Of a stretch of DNA of 13,328 nucleotides, positions 1-7,548 are shown in pieces. A program made the position numbers and the translations under genes. A model generated the notes under the pieces. That model was not told where the DNA came from and did no database searches. It was given only the letters and a program-made list of their open reading frames with translations. The DNA comes from Methanosarcinales archaeon (GTDB taxonomy: Archaea; Nanobdellota; Nanobdellia; Woesearchaeales; CG1-02-33-12). The DNA lies in assembly GCA_017610505.1 (NCBI GenBank), contig JAFCBX010000019.1:1-13328 (forward strand), given 5' to 3'. Position 1 is the stretch's first letter. Each line of letters opens with the position of its first letter.

Positions 1-1
1 T

Positions 2-178
2 AAAATAAAAAAAGAGCTCCATAATTTCATAGAAACCAGGGATTTATTTACGTTCTCTCATCACAGCCTGATTAAAAACAGCCCAATACAATTGTTCCAC
101 AAGGCAATAGAAGGTCTTGGAACAAAAATCTCTGAACTAAAATTCAATGAGCTTGAAAACTTCAAAAAGAGGTTATGA
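2..178 (+). CDS. 3' end of an unidentified protein (partial)
   Basis: An open frame enters from the left edge of the window and ends at TGA 176-178, giving the last 58 residues of a protein that starts outside. The stop overlaps the next start as ATGA (ATG at 175), the usual sign of translational coupling within an operon. The visible residues are mostly helical and basic, containing HHSLIKNSPIQLFHKAIEG and ending ENFKKRL. I do not recognise a family from this piece. Because the downstream gene is a multi-PAS protein, this is probably another member of the same sensory operon. Support rests on the uninterrupted frame and the overlap rather than on homology. Confidence 0.6.
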   Translation, partial: KIKKELHNFIETRDLFTFSHHSLIKNSPIQLFHKAIEGLGTKISELKFNELENFKKRL

Positions 179-1878
179 TGAAAAAGCAAAAAAAAGGGGC
201 AAACAGGAAAAAATATTCCCCAACAAAGCTAATTAAAGGACTTGAGACTATTGAAATTAATAAGGAATTAATTGAGAATTCCTGGGACATTATAGTTGTT
301 TCAAATTTAAAAGCCAGAATTCTATATGTAAATAAAGCAGTTAAAAGGTATGGGTTTAGCAAGGAAGAGTTAATAGGAAAATTTTTGTATAAACTTATTC
401 CAAAAAAGCAAATACCTTTTCTGGCAAGTGAAATGATAAAGGTGCTGAAAGGAAGAATAAGCAAGGGGAATATGGAAGTCCTTACAAAAAAAGGCATTAT
501 CACCTGCGAATTTGTAAGCACTCCAATTAAGAAAAACGGCAAGGTAATTGCACTTCAGACCATTCTCAGGGGCATCACAGAGCGCAAGAAAGCAGATGAA
601 ATAATAAAAAAAGAGAAAAAATTTAATGAAACTCTTGTTCAGGTATCTCCTGCTTTTTTTGTTGCTATCAACGCTGAGGGCAAGACCATAATGATGAACA
701 AGGCAATGCTCAGCGCTCTTGGATACACACTAAAAGAAGTTGAGGGCAAAGACTATCTAAAGACTTTCGTTCCAAAGAGAGACCATAAGATGCTGTCCAA
801 AGTATTTGAAAAGCTGACAAAATTACATGGGGCGTCCTTGAATGAAAACCATATTTTGACCAAAGATGGTAAAGAACTGCTTGTTGAGTGGCATGGAAGG
901 CCAATCTTTAATGAAAATGGCAAATTTGACTATTTCTTTGGGGTTGGCATTGACATCACAGAGCGAAAAAAGGCAGAAGAAGAAACCCAAAGCCAAGCTA
1001 AATTCCTTTCTGAAAATCCTAACCCTATAATGCGTATTTCCCAAGATGGAATTTTATTATATGCAAATGGAGCTGCTTTGGCTCTTGGAGGAAAATTAAA
1101 AATAGGAAAACCAATAGAAGAAAAATGGAGAAAAATATCCAAAAAAACCTATGAAGATAATCAGATTACAGAGCAAGAAGTGCCAGTTGGAGATATATTA
1201 TATTTATTTACGATAATTCCTATTAAAGGTGCTAGCTATATGAATGTGTATGGAAGGGATATCACAAAGCAAAAGAAGGCAGAGGAAAATCTGAAGGAAA
1301 GCGAAGACAATTTCAAAAACCTGTTTGAAAACATGAGCAGCGGAGTTGCAGTTTATAAGGCAGCGAATAATGGCAAAGACTTCATATTCACAAATTTCAA
1401 CAAGGCTGGCGAAAAAATTGATAATATCAAGCTGGAAGATGTCATTGGAAAAAGTGTTCTTAAAGTATTTCCCGAAGTTAAAAAATTTGGACTATTTGAA
1501 ACCTTTCAGAGAGTATGGAAGACCGGCAAGCCTGAGCATCATCCAATCTCAATCTATAAGGACAAAAGATTGACTGGCTGGAGGGAAAACTATGTTTACA
1601 AGCTGCCCTCAGGCAGAATAGTTGCAATATATAATGATATCACAAAGCAGAAAAAGGCAAAGGAAGCATTGAAGGAAAGTGAAGATAAATTCAGAACAAT
1701 AAGTTCATCTGCCAGGGATGCAATTATTATGATTGACAATGAGGGGAAAGTTAATTATTGGAACTATGCAGCAGAAAAACTATTTGGGTATAAATCTAAA
1801 GAAATCTTGGGAAAAAACTTGCATAAGGTCATTACACCACAAAGGTATATCAAAGCATACATATGCAAGAGGATTTAA
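175..1878 (+). CDS. Multi-PAS sensor protein, N-terminal part (PAS 1-5a), frameshifted
   Basis: 567 residues with at least four complete PAS domains, roughly residues 31-135, 148-262, 272-363 and 376-489, each closed by the typical PAS/PAC exit helix (ITERKKA, DITERKKAEE, DITKQKKAEE, DITKQKKAKE). A fifth PAS begins near residue 502 and breaks off at about residue 560. PAS domains bind small ligands, haem or flavin, or mediate dimerisation. No cofactor can be assigned here. There is no signal peptide or membrane segment, so it should be cytoplasmic. The fifth PAS continues in another frame from about position 1865, so this ORF and the next were probably one gene of about 918 residues. An AGAGG motif lies at 168-172; the second ATG (178) has slightly better spacing than the first (175). 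The last five residues before TAA are out-of-frame sequence. Confidence 0.85.
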   Translation: MMKKQKKGANRKKYSPTKLIKGLETIEINKELIENSWDIIVVSNLKARILYVNKAVKRYGFSKEELIGKFLYKLIPKKQIPFLASEMIKVLKGRISKGNMEVLTKKGIITCEFVSTPIKKNGKVIALQTILRGITERKKADEIIKKEKKFNETLVQVSPAFFVAINAEGKTIMMNKAMLSALGYTLKEVEGKDYLKTFVPKRDHKMLSKVFEKLTKLHGASLNENHILTKDGKELLVEWHGRPIFNENGKFDYFFGVGIDITERKKAEEETQSQAKFLSENPNPIMRISQDGILLYANGAALALGGKLKIGKPIEEKWRKISKKTYEDNQITEQEVPVGDILYLFTIIPIKGASYMNVYGRDITKQKKAEENLKESEDNFKNLFENMSSGVAVYKAANNGKDFIFTNFNKAGEKIDNIKLEDVIGKSVLKVFPEVKKFGLFETFQRVWKTGKPEHHPISIYKDKRLTGWRENYVYKLPSGRIVAIYNDITKQKKAKEALKESEDKFRTISSSARDAIIMIDNEGKVNYWNYAAEKLFGYKSKEILGKNLHKVITPQRYIKAYICKRI

Positions 1879-2935
1879 AAAATTCCAAGTTACAGGAAAT
1901 GGTGCTGCAGTAGGGAAAACACTTGAATTAAATGCCCTGAAAAAAGATGGAACAGAATTTCCTGTTGAATTATCCATGTCCTCAGTTAAGATAAAAGGAA
2001 AATGGAATGCAATAGGAATGATAAGGGATACCACCGAAAGGAAAAAGGCAGAAAATATATTACAGGAAAAAGAGGGATTGCTTAGAGCTACACTTGAATC
2101 AACTGATGATGGCATTCTTGTGGTAGATGAACAATGGCATGTTACCCACACAAACACTAGATTTACAAAGATGTGGAAAATACCAAAGAAAATCATCCAA
2201 ACAGGTGATGATAGGAAGTTGCTTGACTATGTTCTTAACCAGTTGGAAGACCCGCAAGCATTTCTTTCAAGGGTTAAACAATTGTACAAGACACCAAAGG
2301 AAAGCCTTGATATAATCACTTTCAAGGATGACAGGGTTTTTGAGCGCTTTTCATGTCCTTTGATTCAAAAGGGAAAAGTCACTGGGAGGGTTTGGAATTT
2401 TAGAGATGTCACAGAGCGCAAAAAGGCAGAAAACGCAATACATGAAAGTGAAGAAAGATACAGGGCAACATTTGAAAGCACTGGAACAGCAATGATGATT
2501 ATTGAGGAAGACACTACAATTTCTCTAGCCAACCATCAGCTTGAGCTATTGGCTGGCTATTCAAAACAGGAAATTGAAGGCAAAATAAGCTGGACAAAAT
2601 TTGTCCACAAGAAAGACCTTGAAAAGATGAAAAAGTATCACAAGGAAAGAAGAAAACAAGAAGGAAATGCCCCTAAACAGTATGAATTCCGCTTTATTGA
2701 TAAAAATAAAAATATAAAAAATATCTTCCTCACAGTAAATGTTATTCCAGGAACAAAAAAAAGTATAGCATCATTAATGGATATTACCGAGCGCAAACAA
2801 ATAGAGCAAGAAATTAAAAAAAGAAACGAAGAACTTGAAAAGTTCAACAAGTTTGTGGTTGGCAGAGAGCTTAAGATGGTTGAGTTAAAGAGGAGAATAA
2901 AAAAGCTTGAGGCAAACTTAGGAAAAAAGAGGTAA
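1733..2935 (+). CDS. Multi-PAS sensor protein, C-terminal part (PAS 5b-7 plus coiled-coil tail), frameshifted
   Basis: The ORF is open from ATG 1733, but its first 45 residues are an out-of-frame reading of the fifth PAS domain of the previous ORF. Meaningful protein starts about position 1865 (ARGFKKF...). From there come the second half of PAS 5 (GKTLELNALKKDGTEFPVEL, a standard PAS/PAC strand), PAS 6 at about residues 115-228, PAS 7 at about 242-352, and a basic, heptad-rich tail at 360-400. No kinase, cyclase or DNA-binding output domain follows. The tail (FNKFVVGRELKMVELK) recurs in the next gene and in the MEDS protein at 12277-12999. A GAGGT motif at 2929-2933 overlaps the stop and serves the next gene. 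It could be expressed as a separate protein from an internal start, but the split PAS domain argues for a broken or mis-sequenced single gene. Confidence 0.75.
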   Translation: MTMRGKLIIGTMQQKNYLGINLKKSWEKTCIRSLHHKGISKHTYARGFKKFQVTGNGAAVGKTLELNALKKDGTEFPVELSMSSVKIKGKWNAIGMIRDTTERKKAENILQEKEGLLRATLESTDDGILVVDEQWHVTHTNTRFTKMWKIPKKIIQTGDDRKLLDYVLNQLEDPQAFLSRVKQLYKTPKESLDIITFKDDRVFERFSCPLIQKGKVTGRVWNFRDVTERKKAENAIHESEERYRATFESTGTAMMIIEEDTTISLANHQLELLAGYSKQEIEGKISWTKFVHKKDLEKMKKYHKERRKQEGNAPKQYEFRFIDKNKNIKNIFLTVNVIPGTKKSIASLMDITERKQIEQEIKKRNEELEKFNKFVVGRELKMVELKRRIKKLEANLGKKR

Positions 2936-2938
2936 AAA

Positions 2939-3796
2939 ATGAATGATCTTTTGATATCATTAGGGCAGACAATGTTTAATCTACTTGTTTTTGTTTCATT
3001 TTCTGTGACAATCATATATTTGCTTACTAAAAATAAAAGATTTGCAGATTTTCTTGTATCAGAAAAACCAAAAATTAAATACCAAATTATAGCTGTGATA
3101 CTCTTTGGGATAATTATAATTTTGGCATCAAAATACGCAATTATTGTTATGGGAGCGCGCATTAACATCAGGACTTGTATAGCAATATTCTCCGGAATTC
3201 TTGCAGGTCCAGCAGCGGGCATTGCAGTTGGATTAATAGGGGGGATTTACAGGATGGCTTTGGGTGGATGGAGTGCACTCCCTTGCGGTTTGGCTACAAT
3301 AGGTGCAGGTATGATAGGGGCTTATCTTTATAAGTATAAAAACTATAAGATAAAAAATATAACCCTTAAGCAAATAGGGATAATAACCCTAATAGTTGGG
3401 GTATGGGAATTTATTCATATAGAGGTTCTTGTTCCTCTTTTAGGGGAAAAGCCCATACTTGAGGCATTATCAATTGCAAATCCTCACCTTATCCTGCCAA
3501 TGGCATTGCTGAATATGCTTGGCATAGTAACATTCCTCTTGGTATGTAAAGATACTAAAGAATTAAGAGAGAGTATAAAGATAAAAGAAGATGCCATAAA
3601 AACTAATGTTGAAGCCAGGCAATTGTTGGAAGAACATGTAAAGGAAAGGACTATTGAACTAGAAAAATCAAAGGCTAAACTGCAGTCAAAAGTAGAGGAA
3701 CTGAAAAAATTCAATAATCTTACAGTCGGAAGAGAGATGAGAATGGTTGAATTGAAGAAAAAAGTAAAAGAGTTGGAAGAAAAAATTAAGAAGTAA
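2939..3796 (+). CDS. LytS-type 5TM membrane receptor without kinase, with coiled-coil tail
   Basis: 285 residues. Hydrophobic segments lie at about 8-30, 48-71, 79-103, 117-132, 145-166 and 183-203. The middle carries the 5TM-5TMR_LYT signature: RINIRTCIAIFSGILAGP followed by GLIGGIYRMALGGWSALPCG. In LytS/YhcK-type sensors this domain detects an envelope or small-molecule signal and feeds a kinase or GGDEF domain. Here it is followed only by a long coiled coil (about 205-285) ending in the tail KKFNNLTVGREMRMVELK, also seen in the preceding multi-PAS protein. It lacks HisKA, HATPase and any other output domain, so it probably signals through a partner. The start is fixed by GAGGT at 2929-2933, 5 nt upstream, overlapping the previous stop. 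The next gene lies 40 nt downstream. Confidence 0.85.
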   Translation: MNDLLISLGQTMFNLLVFVSFSVTIIYLLTKNKRFADFLVSEKPKIKYQIIAVILFGIIIILASKYAIIVMGARINIRTCIAIFSGILAGPAAGIAVGLIGGIYRMALGGWSALPCGLATIGAGMIGAYLYKYKNYKIKNITLKQIGIITLIVGVWEFIHIEVLVPLLGEKPILEALSIANPHLILPMALLNMLGIVTFLLVCKDTKELRESIKIKEDAIKTNVEARQLLEEHVKERTIELEKSKAKLQSKVEELKKFNNLTVGREMRMVELKKKVKELEEKIKK

Positions 3797-3836
3797 ACAA
3801 AGAGTGCAATAATCAATATCAAAAAGAGGTAAAAAG

Positions 3837-5117
3837 ATGAAATTTTTGAATGTTCCAGTGGGACACAAAAAAAGTGAAACTTTTTTTCGCGTTAATGAGA
3901 AAAGCTTGGAAAATTTTAATTTATTAAAAAAAAGTTCTGTATTCTTAATATTATTAGTGATAATATTTTCCGCATTTATTTCAGGGTGCTCAAATCTTCA
4001 ATCAAAGCAGGAAACAATAAAAATAGTTGCCAGTTTTCCTATGAGGGAAATTGATGTTGGGCAAGATATTGTTAATGGAATTAAATTAGCCCTTGAGGAA
4101 GCTGATTATACGGCAGAAAACTATAAGATTAAGTTAGTAGTAGAGGATGGCGGCGATGAAACAGGCACTTGGCAGGCATCTATAGAAAGAGAAATAGCAA
4201 AAAGAGCTGTAGAAGATCCTGACGTAATGGTTTATTTAGGAACGTATAATAGCGGTGCGGCAAAAGTTAGCATCCCCATTACAAATCAATGGGGGCTTGT
4301 TCAGATAAGCCCGGGGAATACATGGCCAGGATTAACAAAGCCAGGTTTCTTTCCTGGAGAGCCAGGTTTATTTTACCCAACAGGAGTGCGGAATTATTTT
4401 AGGGTTTGCCCAAATGATGCAGTGCAGGGTCCAGCTGGGGCTGTCTGGGCCAAAGAAATGAAGTTACAAAATATTTACATATTTGATGACGGAGAAGCAT
4501 ATGGCAAAGGAATTGCCAATATTTTTGAAGAAAAAGCAACTGAACTGGGTTTGAACATATTAGGGCACAAAACTCTTGACAAAAAGTCAGAAGATTTTAC
4601 AGGAGAGTTAAGCAAAATCAAAGATTTAGATTTAGACCTTATTTATTTTGGGGGTATAACACCCAATGGAGCAGTTCCATTGGTTAAAGGCATTAAAGAG
4701 TTAGGAATAACCGCTGAATTCATGGGACCTGATGGCATCATGGAGCAGGCTTTTATAGGCCAGGCAGGAGATGCTGCAGAAGGGACATATGTGGCTGTTG
4801 TTGGAATGCCTACAAAAGGGCTTAAAGGGAAAGGAAAGGAATTTTATGAAAATTACCTGAAGCAATACAGTAAAGAGCCAGGGGCATTCTCAGGTTTTGG
4901 TTATGAAGCAACTAAAGTGGCCTTATTAGCAATTGAAAGGGCTGGTGTAAAAAATAGAGCAAAAATTTTAGAAGAAGTATCAAAAATAAAAAACTATGAC
5001 GGGCTTTTTGGGACTTGGAGTTTTGATAAATATGGTGATACTACTTTAACTATTGTGAGCGGAAATATAGTAAAAAACAAGAGTTTTGTTTTTGAAAAAT
5101 TATTATCCTCAAAATAA
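3837..5117 (+). CDS. LivK-like substrate-binding lipoprotein (Peripla_BP_6 family)
   Basis: 426 residues. A hydrophobic stretch (about 34-48) ends in the lipobox ISGC with Cys51, so the mature protein should be lipid-anchored outside the cell. The rest is a type I periplasmic-binding fold: IKIVASFPMREIDVGQDIVNGIKLALEEA at the start of lobe 1 (residues about 60-90), VYLGTYNSGAAKVSIPITN, NYFRVCPNDAVQGPAGA, IYIFDDGEAYGKGIA, and GFGYEATKVALLAIERAG near the end. This is the branched-chain amino acid/amide binder family. No permease or ATPase genes are nearby, and the next gene is a membrane histidine kinase, so a ligand-sensing role is more likely than transport. GAGGT at 3826-3830 supports ATG 3837, but this leaves about 30 residues before the signal sequence, which is unusually long. 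An AT hairpin (3867-3887) lies in that extension. A TTG at 3906 is a possible alternative start. Confidence 0.88.
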   Translation: MKFLNVPVGHKKSETFFRVNEKSLENFNLLKKSSVFLILLVIIFSAFISGCSNLQSKQETIKIVASFPMREIDVGQDIVNGIKLALEEADYTAENYKIKLVVEDGGDETGTWQASIEREIAKRAVEDPDVMVYLGTYNSGAAKVSIPITNQWGLVQISPGNTWPGLTKPGFFPGEPGLFYPTGVRNYFRVCPNDAVQGPAGAVWAKEMKLQNIYIFDDGEAYGKGIANIFEEKATELGLNILGHKTLDKKSEDFTGELSKIKDLDLDLIYFGGITPNGAVPLVKGIKELGITAEFMGPDGIMEQAFIGQAGDAAEGTYVAVVGMPTKGLKGKGKEFYENYLKQYSKEPGAFSGFGYEATKVALLAIERAGVKNRAKILEEVSKIKNYDGLFGTWSFDKYGDTTLTIVSGNIVKNKSFVFEKLLSSK

Positions 5118-5133
5118 TGAGATTATAAGCAGA

Positions 5134-7047
5134 ATGGAAAAGAGTATTAAGGCAATATTCAGTAGGATTGGATTAAAATTAATAATCCCTTATTTAATAA
5201 TCTCTTTTTTTACTTTAATATTAATTGCAGGATTAATTTACTATAATTATAATGTACAAATTGATTCTATCCAAAAAATTCAGGAAGAAATTTCATTAAA
5301 ATCTAGTTCTGAAATTAATTATTATATTAAAAATATTATTGATGAATTGGATTTATTTAGCAAGGATATTGGTAAAACTAACCGCTTTGAAAAAAATTTA
5401 AACATAAAAACCTTAAAAAATTTAATTGATTATGACCCAAGTATTTATTCACTTTCAATTATTAATATAGAAGGAAATGAAATAACTAAAATTGTTAGAT
5501 ATAACCCGAAGGCATCTTTAGAGTTAAGGGATGTTTCTTCTCAGGAGAAATTTAAGAAAGCACTTGAAGAAGGAATTTATTTGAGTGATATTTATATTTC
5601 TGAATATAAAGTTCCTTTTATTTCAATTAGTTTGCCAATATTAGATGAAAATAACACAATAATTGGGGTTCTTACTTCTGAAGCTGATTTAAGCCCTATG
5701 TGGGGAACTATATCTAAAATAAGGGTTAAAAAAACAGGGTATGTTTATGTTGTAGATCAAAATGCAAACCTTATAGCATATAAAGATGTAAGTTTAGTTA
5801 AGAAAAAGTTAAATCTAGAGCATATTCAAGGTGTGAAAAACTTTTTGAATAATATCCCTAAATCTGAAACTTACACTTCATTTAATAATGAAAAAGTTAT
5901 TGGTACTTGGAAATCAATTGATATTGCTGGTTGGGGCGTAATTGTAGAATTGCCCTATAAAGAAGTATCTCAAGAACTATTAGTGCTTCTCTTTATTGGT
6001 TTGAGCTCATTTGTTATATTTATTCTATTTATAATTATAATTTTAATAATTATTTTCAAAAAATTATTAGCACCACTTAGCTATTTACAAAAAGGGGTTA
6101 TGGAAGTTAAAGGTGGGAACTTAGATTACAAGATCAATATAACATCCAAGGATGAAATTGGTGAACTTGCCTTTGCTTTCAACCAAATGACTAAGGATTT
6201 AAAAAAGTCAAGGGCAGTTATTGAGAAACACACTGAGAATCTGGAAAGAGAGGTTTCCAAAAGGACAAAAGAACTTAATGAAAATTTCAAAGAGGTTAAT
6301 GATACAAAAACAGCTGCATTAAATATGATGGAAGATCTGCATGAAGCAAATGAAGAGCTTAAAGAGCTTGATAAGGCAAAATCAAATTTCCTGAATATAA
6401 TATCCCATGAATTAAAAACCCCATTAACAGCAGTAATAGCACATCTAGGTGTGTTGGAAGACTTAAAAACAAATCTGACTCCTGATGAAATAAAAAGTGT
6501 GGAAGCAATAAAAAGGAATACAAGCAACCTGAAAATGCTGATAGAGAATATACTGGAAACCTCAAGAATGGAGGCTAAAAAATTTGAGATAAACCTGACA
6601 AAAGTCAGCCTTGAATATCTAATTAAAATGGTCGTGGCAGATTTAATGGTTTTATCAGAGAAAAAAGGGCTAAAGCTAATAACAAAGATAAGCAAATTGC
6701 CAAAAATCTCAATGGATGAGGAAAGGACAAGGGAAATATTAAACAACCTTATTACCAATGCAATTAAATTCACTGAAAATGGCTCAATTACAGTAAAAGC
6801 CAAAAAAATAAGGAATTATATTTCAGTGGATGTAATAGACACAGGCATAGGTATATCAAAGGAAAACTTAAAAAAGATATTTGAGAAATTTTACCAGATC
6901 GACCCTTCTCTAGCAAGGAAATATGGGGGAACAGGTCTTGGGCTGTCAATAACAAAGCAGTTGGTTGAGGCGCAGGGAGGAAAAATAAGTGTAAAAAGTG
7001 TTTTGGGCAAGGGCTCAACATTTTCATTTAAATTACCTATAAAATAG
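5134..7047 (+). CDS. Membrane sensor histidine kinase (dCache-HAMP-HisKA-HATPase)
   Basis: 637 residues from ATG 5134. The frame is open from 5086, but that start would overlap the lipoprotein gene by 32 nt. Order: TM1 at about 14-36; extracellular dCache-type sensor at about 41-285 (SIYSLSIINIEGNEI, GYVYVVDQNANLIAY, GWGVIVELPY); TM2 at about 286-309; HAMP at about 311-363; coiled coil at about 364-415; HisKA with the H-box SHELKTPL, phosphorylated residue His425; HATPase_c with N-box (about 537-542), G1 DTGIGIS (569-575), F-box FEKFYQ and G2 GGTGLGLS (598-605). All catalytic motifs are intact, so it should autophosphorylate and pass phosphate to a receiver, most simply the one encoded next. 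Codon usage changes sharply near the HAMP/coiled-coil region, hinting at a recent sensor-kinase fusion. Only a weak ribosome-binding site is visible. Confidence 0.92.
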   Translation: MEKSIKAIFSRIGLKLIIPYLIISFFTLILIAGLIYYNYNVQIDSIQKIQEEISLKSSSEINYYIKNIIDELDLFSKDIGKTNRFEKNLNIKTLKNLIDYDPSIYSLSIINIEGNEITKIVRYNPKASLELRDVSSQEKFKKALEEGIYLSDIYISEYKVPFISISLPILDENNTIIGVLTSEADLSPMWGTISKIRVKKTGYVYVVDQNANLIAYKDVSLVKKKLNLEHIQGVKNFLNNIPKSETYTSFNNEKVIGTWKSIDIAGWGVIVELPYKEVSQELLVLLFIGLSSFVIFILFIIIILIIIFKKLLAPLSYLQKGVMEVKGGNLDYKINITSKDEIGELAFAFNQMTKDLKKSRAVIEKHTENLEREVSKRTKELNENFKEVNDTKTAALNMMEDLHEANEELKELDKAKSNFLNIISHELKTPLTAVIAHLGVLEDLKTNLTPDEIKSVEAIKRNTSNLKMLIENILETSRMEAKKFEINLTKVSLEYLIKMVVADLMVLSEKKGLKLITKISKLPKISMDEERTREILNNLITNAIKFTENGSITVKAKKIRNYISVDVIDTGIGISKENLKKIFEKFYQIDPSLARKYGGTGLGLSITKQLVEAQGGKISVKSVLGKGSTFSFKLPIK

Positions 7048-7061
7048 GGGAGGTGAACAAA

Positions 7062-7511
7062 ATGAAACCAATGAAAATTAAAAATTTTCATGGTTCTGAA
7101 AATTCAAAGAATTTTCAAGAACTTTCAAAGAAAGGTTTAGAGAAACCGAAGGTTTTTCAAAAAAAAATACTTTACATAGAGGACAATGAGGATACTGCTG
7201 ATGCAGTAAAAGCAATCCTGACACATGCCGGCTTTGAAGCAGATATATCCCTATCTGGAAAAGGTGGAATAAAAAAAGCAGAGAAAATGTTTGACTTAAT
7301 CCTAATAGACATAATGCTTCCTGACATGTCTGGATGGGATGTCTTTACAAAGCTGAATAAGAAAACAAAGGCAAAATTTGCTTTTCTCAGCGCTATTCCT
7401 GTATCAAATGAAAGGATGAAAGTTCTGAAGAAGGCAGGAATCTCAGACTATATAACAAAGCCATTTGAAAAGGATGACTTAATCAATAGAATAAAGAAAA
7501 TATTAAAATAA
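7062..7511 (+). CDS. Single-domain response regulator (REC only)
   Basis: 149 residues from ATG 7062. The frame also offers GTG 7053, but that lies inside a near-perfect Shine-Dalgarno run GGGGAGGTGA (7047-7056), placed 5 nt before the ATG. A CheY-like receiver occupies about residues 34-149: acidic pocket Glu40/Asp41 (YIEDNED), phospho-acceptor Asp83 (LILIDIMLPDMSGWD), switch residue Ser110 and conserved Lys133 (YITKPF). No output domain follows, so it acts by protein contact or as a phosphorelay intermediate. The N-terminus has an unusual 33-residue polar extension whose DNA contains two mutually exclusive perfect hairpins (7083-7117). The start lies 15 nt after the kinase stop, so kinase and receiver form a natural pair. 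Confidence 0.92.
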   Translation: MKPMKIKNFHGSENSKNFQELSKKGLEKPKVFQKKILYIEDNEDTADAVKAILTHAGFEADISLSGKGGIKKAEKMFDLILIDIMLPDMSGWDVFTKLNKKTKAKFAFLSAIPVSNERMKVLKKAGISDYITKPFEKDDLINRIKKILK

Positions 7512-7548
7512 AAAGATTTAAAACTATCAATAATCCAGGAATTGCAAA

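Noticed and set aside
1733..1864. Start codon ATG 1733 as the true beginning of a second PAS protein
   Set aside because: The first 45 residues are an out-of-frame reading of the PAS 5 codons in the overlapping ORF; real PAS sequence only begins near 1865.
3837..5117. A complete branched-chain amino acid ABC transporter
   Set aside because: Only the binding protein is present; no permease or ATPase gene occurs nearby, and the following gene is a sensor kinase.
5086..5133. Histidine kinase start at 5086
   Set aside because: It would overlap the lipoprotein gene by 32 nt with no ribosome-binding site; ATG 5134 lies after that gene's stop and just before the first membrane segment.
6126..6803. 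225-residue ORF on the - strand opposite the kinase gene
   Set aside because: It is low-complexity Ser/Leu/Phe/Ile sequence, an antisense shadow of an AT-rich Lys/Glu/Asn-rich coding region; the + strand carries clear HAMP, HisKA and HATPase motifs there.
7053..7061. GTG 7053 as the receiver start
   Set aside because: This GTG is part of the GGGGAGGTGA Shine-Dalgarno motif that serves ATG 7062.
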